NCBI GenBank assembly: GCA_022826665.1
Contig: JAJDUK010000063.1
Span: 209,794 to 273,793 of the forward strand
DNA from: Alphaproteobacteria bacterium
GTDB taxonomy: Bacteria; Pseudomonadota; Alphaproteobacteria; UBA828
DNA: 64,000 nt
Direction: 5' to 3'
Shown here: in pieces, positions 52,053-60,806 of the stretch
How the letters are laid out: every line of letters starts with the position of its first letter
Position numbering within the stretch: position 1 is the first letter of the stretch
Program-made: the position numbers and the translations under genes
Notes under the pieces: generated by a model
Database searches by the model: none
Told to the model about the DNA's origin: nothing
The model's input: the letters and a program-made list of their open reading frames with translations, nothing else

Positions 52053-53174
52053 ATGACGATGCGGCCCGATCTCGACTATGTGGATGAGGGCGTTGATCTC
52101 CAGGATCCCGCCCTCTACAAGCCGTCGCGCGGTCGCTTCGGCAAGGCCAGCATCCTCACGCCCATCGCCTACCGCTCCAAGGTCTTCGCCGACCTGGAGG
52201 ACGAGAAGATCTGGACGCGAAGCTGGGTCTGCATCGGCTCCCATCGCGACATTCCCAATGTCGGCGATCTTCTGCCCTACACGGTCGGCAACCACGGCGT
52301 TCACGTGCAGCGCGGCGATGACGGGCTGGTCGGGCGCTACAATCTGGCGCAGCACGGCGGCTGCCGCTTCGTGCCGGCGCAATGCCAGACCGGCTCGAAA
52401 ACCAGATGCTCGTTCACCTCGTGCGGCTACAGCCGCGATCGCGGGGTGATCGCCGCCGACGAGCTCGGCGACAACACGCTGACCATGCGCCAGTACCTCG
52501 GCTATCGGCCCGAACGCTTGCTGCCGGTGACGGTGGAGAGCGAGGGACCGCTCCTCTTCGTCAATCTCGATCCCGAGGCTGCACCGCTCGCTGAGCGGCT
52601 CGATGGCGCCGCCGAGGCGCTCGATCTCGCCGTCGCCGCGGCGTGGGAGAATGCCGAGAGTTTCTGGGTGGAGTACGAGGCCAACTGGAAGCTGCTTGGC
52701 CGCGCGCTGCTCCGTTCGCTTGCGCCCGAGGCCAAGGCGATGAAGAAGGCGGGCGCTGACGCGATCGTGCTGCGCGCAGGGGCAGATTATTCAGACGGGC
52801 CCGCCACGGTCCTCTGGCTCTTGCCCAACCTTATCCTGCTGCGCGGGGAAAACTATCTCGTGAGCATCGTGCTGCAGCCCACCGCGCTGGAGGAGACGCT
52901 CGCTCGCGTCAGGATCAGCGCTGCTCGCCCGATCGAGGCCGCGCACGTCGAGACGTTGCGTGCGGCGCTCGAACAGGCCGGTGGTGAGGCGGCGGCCCGA
53001 CAGGAAGAGTTGTCCCGGTTCGGGACGCCTTCCCGGCCGCAGACGCGCCTCGACGCGCTCCCGCTCGAAGAGGACCGGGCCGCTCACCTGCTCCAGGCCT
53101 ACGTGATCGGGCGCGTGCTGAAGCGCCACCAGGTCCACCAGGCGGGCCCGCTCTACGTGGCCGCCGTGCGCTGA
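52053..53174 (+). CDS. Degenerate Rieske / ring-hydroxylating oxygenase-like protein
   Basis: The 373-residue protein has the layout of a ring-hydroxylating oxygenase alpha subunit: the lead-in DLEDEKIWTRSWVCIGSHRD (47-66), then the Rieske region. Where functional members have C-x-H, this one has A-x-H (Ala99, His101). Where they have C-x-x-H, it has CGYS (Cys124, Ser127). Two of four cluster ligands are therefore gone. The catalytic domain starts with the conserved NWKL (211-214), but no N/D-x-x-H-x4-H triad follows. It is probably neither a cluster carrier nor an oxygenase. Extra cysteines at 104, 111 and 119 could form another site. Its place right after the amidase genes suggests an accessory role (inference). 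It overlaps the next gene by one base. Confidence 0.75.
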   Translation: MTMRPDLDYVDEGVDLQDPALYKPSRGRFGKASILTPIAYRSKVFADLEDEKIWTRSWVCIGSHRDIPNVGDLLPYTVGNHGVHVQRGDDGLVGRYNLAQHGGCRFVPAQCQTGSKTRCSFTSCGYSRDRGVIAADELGDNTLTMRQYLGYRPERLLPVTVESEGPLLFVNLDPEAAPLAERLDGAAEALDLAVAAAWENAESFWVEYEANWKLLGRALLRSLAPEAKAMKKAGADAIVLRAGADYSDGPATVLWLLPNLILLRGENYLVSIVLQPTALEETLARVRISAARPIEAAHVETLRAALEQAGGEAAARQEELSRFGTPSRPQTRLDALPLEEDRAAHLLQAYVIGRVLKRHQVHQAGPLYVAAVR

Positions 53175-53479
53175 TGGTCTTCAGCGTCCAGCAGATCAAG
53201 TACGAGATCCTCGCCTACATAAAGGAGTGCGGCGGGGACTTCGGCGACTATTACGTCGGGATTGCGGCAGACCCGAAGAAGACTCTCTTCGACGTCCACA
53301 AGGTGGACAAGGACGCCGACCCCTGGCTCTACAAGCAGGCGCTCACCTTCTACGCGGCGCAGACGGTTCAGGACTACTTCCTGCGGCGGCTGAGGGCCGA
53401 TGGCGAGCCGGTGTACGACGGCGACGAAGATACGGACTGCGTCTATGTCTACAAGAAGAGCGAGCGGACCGTCCCGTAA
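53174..53479 (+). CDS. Small conserved-looking hypothetical protein
   Basis: I cannot name this 101-residue protein with confidence. It has DYYVGIAADPKKTLFDVHK near 25-43, a Y-x-G-I stretch followed by a basic/histidine segment that recalls the start of GIY-YIG-like folds. It ends with the acidic-aromatic EDTDCVYVYKKSE. No catalytic Arg/Glu set can be identified. Its ATG overlaps the last base of the Rieske-like gene stop (TGATG), so it is translationally coupled to the amide operon and is probably its last gene. Confidence 0.65.
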   Translation: MVFSVQQIKYEILAYIKECGGDFGDYYVGIAADPKKTLFDVHKVDKDADPWLYKQALTFYAAQTVQDYFLRRLRADGEPVYDGDEDTDCVYVYKKSERTVP

Positions 53480-53522
53480 GGCGCGGCGGCCGGCAAAGCC
53501 CCGCAGTGACGGAGCGCGGGCG

Positions 53523-54206
53523 GTGCAGGCGAGCCAAGAGGACGCCGCCATCGAAGAGGGGCGGCGTGCCTACATGGCCCGCGACTTCGAGCGGGCGCGG
53601 GCGCTCTGGCTGCCGCTGGCGGAAGGCGGCAATGCCGAGGCGCAGGCCTGGGTCGGCTCGCTCTACGCCAATGGCGATGGCGTAGAGGCCGACGCGGCGG
53701 CGGCATTCGCCTGGTATCTCAAGTCGGCCGAGGGCAGGAACGTGCTGGCCCAGAGCAACGTCGGCGCGATGTACGCCATGGGCAACGGCGTTGCCCAGGA
53801 CATGGCGGAAGCGGTGCGCTGGCTGCGGCGCGCGGCCCGCGGCGGCGACGCCAACGCCCGCTTCAATCTCGGCGTGCTCTACAGCCAGGGCAACGGCGTG
53901 CCGCAGAACCACACCCGCGCTGCCGAGTGGTACCGCAAGGCAGCGGAGACGGGGCACTACCAGTCCCAGGCGCGTCTCGGCCACATGTACCTGGCGGGCG
54001 AGGGCGTGAAGCGGGACCGCGTTCAGGCCTTCCTGTGGCTTTCGCTCGCCGCCCGGCACGGTATCGGCAGCGCGCTCACCGCGCTCGAGGCCGTGGTCAA
54101 GGAGATGTCGTCGGACGAGAAGGCGCAAGGCATGCGCCTCGTCGCCGAGTGGCGCGGCAAGGCCGCGAGCGACGCCGACGTGCTCATCGACCCGGTGCCC
54201 GTATAA
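53523..54206 (+). CDS. Sel1-like repeat protein
   Basis: The 227-residue protein consists of about five Sel1-like repeats of 36 residues, with clear copies of the type AQAWVGSLYANGDGVEAD and AFAWYLKSAE, then ARFNLGVLYSQGNGVPQN and AAEWYRKAAE. The GTG at 53523 is the best start. The frame extends further upstream only as a Ser/Arg-rich shadow. An ATG at 53574 is a second choice. No signal peptide is seen. Such proteins are scaffolds for protein contacts. It may or may not belong to the operon before it (43-base gap). Confidence 0.8.
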   Translation: MQASQEDAAIEEGRRAYMARDFERARALWLPLAEGGNAEAQAWVGSLYANGDGVEADAAAAFAWYLKSAEGRNVLAQSNVGAMYAMGNGVAQDMAEAVRWLRRAARGGDANARFNLGVLYSQGNGVPQNHTRAAEWYRKAAETGHYQSQARLGHMYLAGEGVKRDRVQAFLWLSLAARHGIGSALTALEAVVKEMSSDEKAQGMRLVAEWRGKAASDADVLIDPVPV

Positions 54207-54216
54207 GGCGGTATTC

Positions 54217-54705
54217 TCACCCGGTCGGTGCCGGGGGCGCGCAGGCGAAGCGGTCGATCACCCCTGTCTTGTCGTTCACCTTGATCTCGAAGGACGCCTC
54301 GGTGAGCTCGCTCCAGAGGTCCGATTCCTCGGTCGGGCAGGCATTGTGCGGTCCGATCTCGCCTGGTCTGGCTGCCTCGCCGTGGCGGGGCGAGCGGATG
54401 CCGGGGGAGAAGTAGACCTCCACCGCGACCGGGCCCGTATCGGCCCGTGTCGTGTCGCCGACCTCCCAGCCGGCCGGCAGGTCGTGGCTGCGGTAGTAAC
54501 TCTTGATCCGGCGCACGGTGTCTGCGGGATCGACAGCCTCTCCGGCGCCGGACTCTGCGGCCTGCTGCTCCGTCCCGGTGCTGCCGCGGCGCAACTGCTG
54601 CCCGGTCTCGTAGACGATCACGAACAGCAGAAGTATCCCGACGATGATGCCGTAGCGAAGCCATCGCCGCTTCGATGGCACTCCGGTCTTGCGGCGTCGC
54701 GCCAC
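54217..54705 (-). CDS. Membrane-anchored hypothetical protein
   Basis: This 162-residue protein has a very basic N-terminus (MARRRKTGVPSKRRWLRY) and a single transmembrane helix (GIIVGILLLFVIVYETG, about 19-35). It then has a low-complexity Gly/Ser/Glu linker and a C-terminal globular part with YYRSHDLPAGWEVGD and two cysteines (near 123 and 154). The positive-inside rule puts the C-terminal part in the periplasm. The family is not recognised. It is convergent with the Sel1 gene (10-base gap). Confidence 0.7.
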   Translation of the reverse strand: MARRRKTGVPSKRRWLRYGIIVGILLLFVIVYETGQQLRRGSTGTEQQAAESGAGEAVDPADTVRRIKSYYRSHDLPAGWEVGDTTRADTGPVAVEVYFSPGIRSPRHGEAARPGEIGPHNACPTEESDLWSELTEASFEIKVNDKTGVIDRFACAPPAPTG

Positions 54706-54781
54706 GATGTTTCCGTCGCTTTCGAGTAAGATCGCCGTCTCTCAGGCGCAGGATACCGATCGCGGTCAAGGGAGTGAAACG

Positions 54782-55057
54782 ATGCCGATCCCGCGGAACA
54801 TTCAGGAGGAGCTGGAGAAGAGGGACGAGCTGATCCTGGCTCTGGAAATGATGGTCGTCGATCAGGCCTGCCGCTTGCTTGCCGCCGAGGCGGTGCTGCG
54901 CGAGCTCGTCCCGGCCAAGCGGAAGCCCTCGCAGGAGAAGATCGAGGCCCACATCGCCGAGGCCGCCGAGCGCTTCCGCCAGCGCTTCGAGGGCGAAAGC
55001 GTCGCGGGCTTCACCGATCGCGCAAAACGCGTTGCAGCCGAGTTGGTTGGGCGCTAG
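54782..55057 (+). CDS. Small helical hypothetical protein
   Basis: The 91-residue protein is strongly charged and helical (IQEELEKRDELILALEMMV, then EKIEAHIAEAAERFRQRFEG), possibly coiled coil. An AAGGGAGTG ribosome site precedes the ATG at 54782. The gene is divergent from the membrane protein before it and ends 21 bases before the methyltransferase gene. No family or function is recognised. Confidence 0.65.
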   Translation: MPIPRNIQEELEKRDELILALEMMVVDQACRLLAAEAVLRELVPAKRKPSQEKIEAHIAEAAERFRQRFEGESVAGFTDRAKRVAAELVGR

Positions 55058-55078
55058 CGCCTAATACCCTGATCCAGC

Positions 55079-55723
55079 GTGGGCGCGGCCGTGACCGCCG
55101 GGGACGCGCGCGCGACGTATCGGCGCATCGCGCGCTTCTACGACTTTCTCGATGGGTCTTTCGAGCGCAAGCGCTATGCGCCGATCCGGGGCACGCTGTT
55201 TGCCGGGCTCACGGGGCGGATTCTGGATGCCGGTGTCGGGACCGGACGCAACATCCCCTACTATCCGGCGGACGCGGAGGTCATCGGGATCGATCTCTCG
55301 CAGGCGATGCTCGCGCAGGCCCGCGCCCGGCGCGATGCACTGGGCAGCGACGCGCCGCTCGCGGCAATGGATGTGCTCAGGACCGGATTCGCCGACTCAA
55401 GCTTCGACGGTATCGTCGCGAGCTTCGTCTTCTGCGTTCTCAGGCCCGATCAGCAGCGGGCGGCGCTCACCGAGCTCGGGCGCATCGTGAGGCCCGGCGG
55501 TGAAATTCGCCTGCTCGACTACACGTGGTCCCGGCAGCCGGGGCGGCGGCTCATCATGCGCTTATGGGCGCCCTGGGTGCGCTGGGCCTACGGTGCGGGC
55601 TTCGACCGCGAGCCGCACCGCCATGTCGAACCCGCCGGCCTCGTGCTCGCCGAGGACCGCTTCCTGATCGACGACGTCGTGAGGTACCTGGTGGCGCGAA
55701 AACCGCTCAGTTCTGTTGGTTGA
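55079..55723 (+). CDS. Class I SAM-dependent methyltransferase
   Basis: The 214-residue protein has the SAM loop ILDAGVGTGRNIPYYP near 48-63, VIGIDLSQAMLAQA near 68-81, and the post-motif VRPGGEIRLLDYTWSR near 140-155. This is the UbiE/Methyltransf_11 type. The N-terminal YRRIARFYDFLDGSFE is typical of phospholipid N-methyltransferase-like and UbiE-like members, but the substrate is open. GTG at 55079 is taken as start; another GTG lies four codons on. Its 3' end overlaps the convergent ppiD gene by 17 bases. Confidence 0.82.
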   Translation: MGAAVTAGDARATYRRIARFYDFLDGSFERKRYAPIRGTLFAGLTGRILDAGVGTGRNIPYYPADAEVIGIDLSQAMLAQARARRDALGSDAPLAAMDVLRTGFADSSFDGIVASFVFCVLRPDQQRAALTELGRIVRPGGEIRLLDYTWSRQPGRRLIMRLWAPWVRWAYGAGFDREPHRHVEPAGLVLAEDRFLIDDVVRYLVARKPLSSVG

Positions 55724-57611
55724 ACAGGGCCGAGAGCGTGCCTTGGTTGACCGAAATATCGTGCCGGCCGTAGAGCGACGCCCGGTAGACATCCGTAAGG
55801 TCCCCGCGCCAGGCGCGTGAAAGCTGGTCGCGCAGCCGGTCGCGCTCGTCGCTGGTCGCCCCCCGGCCGGCGTCGGAGACCTGGGTGAGCATCGCGACGG
55901 CCCACCCGTCGGCGGTCGGCGCCACGATCGGCTCCCGGCTGCCCTCGTCGCTCCCGAACAGGCCCTGGATCAGTGCAAACGAGGTGTCCGGAGCCGCACC
56001 CTGCCCGTCGCGCCGCACGTTCTCCAGCGTGGTCACCCTGAAACCCGCGTCGCGGGCGGCCGCATCGAGGTCCTCGCCGGCCCTGACCCGGTCGGCCAGG
56101 GTATTTGCCACCCGCTCGGCGGCCCCTTGCTCCTCCGCGCGCACCAGCGCCGAACGCACCTGGCTCCGCACTTCCTCCAGGGGGCGCGGCGCTGGCACGA
56201 CCACCTCGTCCACCCGCAGGATGACGAAGCTGCCATCGCCGAGTTCGGTCTGGAGCGATTCGCTCCCCTCCGCCGTCTCGTAGATGAGCGTCAGAATGTC
56301 GTCGCGCTCGGCCAGTTCGACGAGCACCGGGGAGCCGCCCCGGTCGAGCCCGGTCCGGGTGACGCCGTTGACGACGATCGTCTCGACGCCGACCGCAGCC
56401 GCGCCCATCTCCAGGGAGGCGCCGCCGCCGAGCTCGTCCTCCAGCACGGTGGAGAGGCGGAAGAGCCCAGCGCCCGCGAGGTCGAGCGCCATCTCGTCGT
56501 GCAGCTCCTGCTTCACCTCCTCGAAGCTCTGGCGCCGCGCCGACTCCACCTTCTCGACCTTGAAGAGGTGCCAGCCGAACGGGGTTTGCACCGGGTCGCT
56601 GACCGAGCCCTCGGAGAGGCGGAAGACCGCCTCGCTCGCGTCCCTGAGCGGTCCGTCGGCCTCGAAATCGGGGATATTCAGCACGCTCGCCCCGCGCCGG
56701 TCGAGGTCGTCGGCGACAGTGTCGAAATCCTCGCCTTCCGCCAGCCTCTGAGTGGCTTCCCGAATCAGCGCCTCGTCTTGGGCGTTGATCTGGATGACCG
56801 CGCGTCGTTCCGGCAACTCGAACTCGTCGATCCGGGCTTCGTATTCGGCGTAGACGTCTTCGTCGCTCAGCTCGATCTCCGCGACCATGGCTTGGGGCGT
56901 GAGATGCACGAGCACCGCGCTGCGCCGCTCGGGTGCCATGAAGGATGTCGAGTTCTCGTCGTAATAGGCCTGGATGGCGGCCTCTCCCGGCTCGGTAAGG
57001 CCGCCGATGCCGCGCGCGGGAATCACGGCGAGCCGGGCGCTCCGCTCCTCCGCCCGGTAGCGGTGGAGGGTTTCGGTCATCGCTTCCGGCACGTTGCGGT
57101 CACCGCCGACGGAGGTGAGGATCTGATCGCGGAGGAGGTCGATGCGGATCAGGTCCTCGTACTCGGTCCGAGTCATGTTGTTGCGTTCGAGGACGAGATC
57201 GTAAAGCTCGGGATCGAACCTGCCCTGCTCGTTGGAGAAGGCCGGCGAGGCCTCGAGCTCCTGCCTGACGCTGAAGTCCGCCGCGCTCAGCCCGAGCTTG
57301 GATGCCTCGGCGTCCAGCAGGTATTCGCGGACGAGGAGGTTGAGCACCTGGCCAGTGAGCCCGGCCTGGTGGGCCTCGTCGCGGGTCAGATCGGGGCGGC
57401 CGGAGCGGTCCCGCTCGCGCTGCAGGGCGCGCTGAAACTGGCGATCGAAGAGGACCGTGGGAACGTCGACGTCGCCCACCGTCGCCACCGCCGAGCGGCT
57501 GCCGCCGGTAAACACGTCATTGATGCCCCAGGCCCCGAAGCTCAAGGCCAGGACGATGATGACGGCACGGCTCGCCCACGACTTGGTGGCCTGGCGCATG
57601 GATTGCAGCAT
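55707..57611 (-). CDS. ppiD: Peptidyl-prolyl cis-trans isomerase PpiD/SurN-type periplasmic chaperone
   Basis: The 634-residue protein has a cytoplasmic start (MLQSMRQATKSWASR) and one transmembrane helix (AVIIVLALSFGAWGIN, about 16-31). A SurA-like N-terminal chaperone region follows, with a parvulin domain at roughly 255-365 (FRLSEGSVSDPVQTPFGWHL near 329-348) and a second parvulin-like domain near the C-terminus. PpiD is anchored in the inner membrane and helps outer-membrane and secreted proteins fold as they leave Sec. It is divergent from tpiA. In many alphaproteobacteria ppiD is followed by trpE and trpG; here it is not. Confidence 0.92.
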   Translation of the reverse strand: MLQSMRQATKSWASRAVIIVLALSFGAWGINDVFTGGSRSAVATVGDVDVPTVLFDRQFQRALQRERDRSGRPDLTRDEAHQAGLTGQVLNLLVREYLLDAEASKLGLSAADFSVRQELEASPAFSNEQGRFDPELYDLVLERNNMTRTEYEDLIRIDLLRDQILTSVGGDRNVPEAMTETLHRYRAEERSARLAVIPARGIGGLTEPGEAAIQAYYDENSTSFMAPERRSAVLVHLTPQAMVAEIELSDEDVYAEYEARIDEFELPERRAVIQINAQDEALIREATQRLAEGEDFDTVADDLDRRGASVLNIPDFEADGPLRDASEAVFRLSEGSVSDPVQTPFGWHLFKVEKVESARRQSFEEVKQELHDEMALDLAGAGLFRLSTVLEDELGGGASLEMGAAAVGVETIVVNGVTRTGLDRGGSPVLVELAERDDILTLIYETAEGSESLQTELGDGSFVILRVDEVVVPAPRPLEEVRSQVRSALVRAEEQGAAERVANTLADRVRAGEDLDAAARDAGFRVTTLENVRRDGQGAAPDTSFALIQGLFGSDEGSREPIVAPTADGWAVAMLTQVSDAGRGATSDERDRLRDQLSRAWRGDLTDVYRASLYGRHDISVNQGTLSALFNQQN

Positions 57612-57864
57612 TGCGGAACCCGTCGGCTGGTGGCGGCGCGCCCGAGCCAGCGCGGGGCGCGCGTTGCGCCGGATAATAGGAGCGGCTGTGCGTACCGGGC
57701 AACACGCAACCTGTCGTTCCGTTCACGATCTTGCTACTCCACCGTCCTGCCCTCGGCGCCTAGCCCATCCTTGCGGGCCGTGATAGAGCGGGGTGGTCTC
57801 GCCTGCCGCCCGCACTTATGTACAGGGGAAGAGGCGCAAACACCCACAACCGCAGCCCGCGCTC

Positions 57865-58617
57865 ATGCCACCCCGACCGCTCTTCGTGGCCAACTGGAAG
57901 ATGAACGGCCTCCATGCCGACGGCCTCGCGCGCGCCAGTGCGCTCGCCGGCCACGCGGCAGGCGGCGATTGCGGCGGCGATATCGTGGTTTGCCCGCCGG
58001 CCACGCTGCTTTTCGCGCTCCGGGCCGTCTTCGCGGGCTCGCAGATCGAGCTCGGCGGGCAGGATTGCCACGCCACGCCGGAGGGCGCGCACACCGGCGA
58101 CGTGAGCGCGCCGATGCTGGCCGATGCCGGCTGCGCCTACGTCATCGTGGGCCATTCGGAGCGCCGCGCCGGCCACGGCGAGGCGGACGAGACGGTGGCG
58201 GGCAAGGCGGCGGCGGCCCATGCGGCAGGGCTCGCCACCATCGTCTGCGTCGGCGAGAGCGCAGTCGACCGCGACGACGGGCGGGCGCTCGCGGTGATCG
58301 GCCGCCAGGTCGAGCGCTCGCTGCCCGACGGTTCGACGACCGACAACACCGCGATCGCCTACGAGCCGGTCTGGGCCATCGGCACCGGCCGCACGCCGGC
58401 CCAGGCAGATATCGAGGCGGCACACGCAGAAGTGCGCGCCGGCTGGGAGAGGCGATTTTCAGGGAGCGGCGCGGCGCTCCGCGTGCTATATGGCGGCTCC
58501 GTCACGGCGCGGAACGCGGGGGAGATCATGGCCGCGCCGGGTGTCGACGGTGTTCTGGTCGGCGGTGCCAGTCTCTCTGCGGACGCGTTCTGGCAGATTT
58601 GCCAGGCGTGCCGCTGA
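57865..58617 (+). CDS. tpiA: Triosephosphate isomerase
   Basis: This 250-residue glycolytic TIM barrel has FVANWKMNGL near 7-16 (Asn and Lys of the active site), YVIVGHSERRAGHGE near 92-106 (catalytic His), IAYEPVWAIGTGRTP near 161-175 (catalytic Glu and the lid loop), and LYGGSVTARNAGE near 209-221. The ATG at 57865 gives the standard length. The gap upstream (57612-57864) separates it from the divergent ppiD and holds both promoters, which I cannot place exactly. Confidence 0.97.
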   Translation: MPPRPLFVANWKMNGLHADGLARASALAGHAAGGDCGGDIVVCPPATLLFALRAVFAGSQIELGGQDCHATPEGAHTGDVSAPMLADAGCAYVIVGHSERRAGHGEADETVAGKAAAAHAAGLATIVCVGESAVDRDDGRALAVIGRQVERSLPDGSTTDNTAIAYEPVWAIGTGRTPAQADIEAAHAEVRAGWERRFSGSGAALRVLYGGSVTARNAGEIMAAPGVDGVLVGGASLSADAFWQICQACR

Positions 58618-58648
58618 ATCCGCCCGGAAGTAGCGGCGAGGAGCGGCA

Positions 58649-59020
58649 GTGGAAACGATTTTGCTCGTGATCCTGATCATCATCGCGATTGCGATGATCG
58701 GGCTCGTGCTGCTACAGCGGAGCGAGGGCGGCGCGCTCGGCATCGGTGGCCCCGGTGCGATGTTCTCGGCGCGCGGGACCGCGAACCTGCTGACGCGCGC
58801 GACGGCGGGACTGGCAGCGGCCTTCATGATCCTGAGCTTGGTGCTCGCCATCCTCTCCGGCAGTTGGTCGGAGAAGGAATCGGTGCTGGATACCGTGGAA
58901 GAAGATCCGCTGATCATCGAGGACGACCTCCCCCTGCCGGGCGAACTCGACCTGCCCACCGATATCGAGCCGCTGGACCTGCTCGAGGACGGCCGCCCGG
59001 CCGTTCCCCGCGCGGAGTGA
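58649..59020 (+). CDS. secG: Protein translocase subunit SecG
   Basis: The 123-residue protein has two transmembrane helices (ILLVILIIIAIAMIGLVLLQ near 4-23 and TAGLAAAFMILSLVLAIL near 51-68) joined by the conserved loop QRSEGGALGIGGPGAMFSAR. SecG helps SecYE move proteins across the inner membrane. The C-terminal 50 residues are an acidic, Pro/Leu-rich tail, longer than in E. coli but common in alphaproteobacteria. It starts with GTG 31 bases after tpiA. Confidence 0.94.
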   Translation: METILLVILIIIAIAMIGLVLLQRSEGGALGIGGPGAMFSARGTANLLTRATAGLAAAFMILSLVLAILSGSWSEKESVLDTVEEDPLIIEDDLPLPGELDLPTDIEPLDLLEDGRPAVPRAE

Positions 59021-59148
59021 CGGGCCGCGCCGCCCTGACGGCGCTTCAGGCTACAGCGCCGCGGCCCCTGGCGGGGCCGGCGGGGACGAACCAAATAATC
59101 TACAGGCGGGTGGTGGCGACTCGGGCATGTTTGATAAGGTAGGGGTCC

Positions 59149-60777
59149 ATGACGCGGTACATCTTCGTCACCGGCGGCGTGGTCTCCTCCCTCGGCAAGG
59201 GGCTGGCTTCGGCGGCACTCGGCGCGCTCCTCCAGGCGCGAGGCTACCGGGTTCGGCTCCGCAAGTTCGACCCCTACCTCAACGTCGATCCGGGCACCAT
59301 GAGCCCGTTTCAGCACGGCGAGGTCTACGTCACCGACGACGGCGCCGAGACCGACCTCGACCTCGGCCACTACGAGCGCTTCACCGGCGTGCCGGCGCGG
59401 CGCAGCGACAGCGTCACCGCAGGCCAGATCTACCAGACCGTGATCGCGAAGGAGCGCCGTGGCGACTACCTCGGCGGTACCGTGCAGGTGATCCCCCACG
59501 TCACCGATGCGATCAAGGACGCGATCGTCCGCGACAGCGACGGCGCCGACTTCGTGCTGGTCGAGATCGGCGGAACGGTCGGCGACATCGAGGGCCTGCC
59601 GTTCTTCGAATCGATCCGCCAGTTCGCCTACGAGCAGGGGCGGGACAAGGTGATGTTCATCCACCTGACGCTGGTGCCCTACATCGACACCGCCGGCGAG
59701 CTGAAGACCAAGCCCACCCAGCACTCGGTGAAGGAGCTGCGCAGCATCGGCATCGCGCCCGATCTGCTGCTCTGCCGGGCGAACCGGCCGATCCCCGAGG
59801 CCGAGTGCAAGAAGATCGCGCAGTTCTGCAACGTGCGCGAAGACAACGTGATCGCCGCGACCGACGTGGAGACCATCTACGAGGTCCCGCTCAGCTATCA
59901 CGCGCAGGGCTTCGACACGCAGGTGATGCGCTACTTCGGCATCACGGACGCGCCGGCACCGGACCTCTCCGGCTGGGAGAGGATCGTGAAGCGCACGCTG
60001 ACGCCGGAAGGCGAGGTGGCGATCGCGGTGGTCGGCAAGTACACCGGGCTGCGCGACGCCTACAAGTCGCTGTTCGAGGCGCTCACGCATGGCGGGGTCG
60101 CCAACAGCGTGCGTGTCGATACCCGCTGGATCGAGGCCGACGACCTGGAGGTCAACGGCACCGCCGGCGCCCTCGAATCCGTGCACGGCGTGCTGGTGCC
60201 GGGCGGCTTCGGCGAGCGCGGCGTGCCCGGCAAGATCGCGGCCGTGGAGTATGCGCGCACGCGCGGCGTCCCCTACTTCGGCATCTGCTTCGGCATGCAG
60301 CTCGCGGTGATCGAAACCGCGCGCAACGTTGCCGGGATCGCCGGCGCGGATTCCACCGAGTTCGGGCCCTGCGACGATCCGGTGATCGGGCTGATGACCG
60401 AGTGGGACCGGGACGGCGAGGTGGAGCGCCGCAACGCCGGCGACAACCTCGGCGGCACCATGCGGCTCGGCGCCTACGAGGCCGTGCTGGAGGAGGGGAG
60501 CCGGGTGCGGTCGGTCTACGGCCGGGAGCGGATCTTCGAGCGCCACCGCCACCGCTACGAGGTGAACAGCACCTACCGCGGGCGGCTGGACGAGGCGGGC
60601 ATGTGCTTCGCGGGCCTCTCGCCCGACGGGGCGCTCGCTGAAATCGTCGAACGCCCCGATCATCCCTGGTTCGTGGGGGTCCAGTTCCACCCGGAGCTCA
60701 CCTCGCGCCCGTTCCAGCCGCATCCGCTGTTCGCCTCCTTCATCGGGGCCGCGGTCAAGCAGGCGCGGCTGGTCTAG
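59149..60777 (+). CDS. pyrG: CTP synthase
   Basis: The 542-residue enzyme makes CTP from UTP, ATP and glutamine. The amidoligase domain begins [19 protein letters not shown] and has the conserved [20 protein letters not shown] near 38-57. The glutaminase domain has its nucleophile in [11 protein letters not shown] (Cys near 379) and closing His/Glu in [12 protein letters not shown] near 516-527. Both domains are complete. A 128-base gap with a short GGCCCC/GGGGCC hairpin separates it from secG. Confidence 0.98.
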   Translation: MTRYIFVTGGVVSSLGKGLASAALGALLQARGYRVRLRKFDPYLNVDPGTMSPFQHGEVYVTDDGAETDLDLGHYERFTGVPARRSDSVTAGQIYQTVIAKERRGDYLGGTVQVIPHVTDAIKDAIVRDSDGADFVLVEIGGTVGDIEGLPFFESIRQFAYEQGRDKVMFIHLTLVPYIDTAGELKTKPTQHSVKELRSIGIAPDLLLCRANRPIPEAECKKIAQFCNVREDNVIAATDVETIYEVPLSYHAQGFDTQVMRYFGITDAPAPDLSGWERIVKRTLTPEGEVAIAVVGKYTGLRDAYKSLFEALTHGGVANSVRVDTRWIEADDLEVNGTAGALESVHGVLVPGGFGERGVPGKIAAVEYARTRGVPYFGICFGMQLAVIETARNVAGIAGADSTEFGPCDDPVIGLMTEWDRDGEVERRNAGDNLGGTMRLGAYEAVLEEGSRVRSVYGRERIFERHRHRYEVNSTYRGRLDEAGMCFAGLSPDGALAEIVERPDHPWFVGVQFHPELTSRPFQPHPLFASFIGAAVKQARLV

Positions 60778-60806
60778 AGTCGATCCGGGAACGCAGCGAG
60801 GGCGAT

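Noticed and set aside
59060..59082. Hairpin GGCCCC/GGGGCC between secG and pyrG as a terminator
   Set aside because: The stem is only six bases, with no T-run, and such pairings are frequent by chance in this GC-rich DNA.
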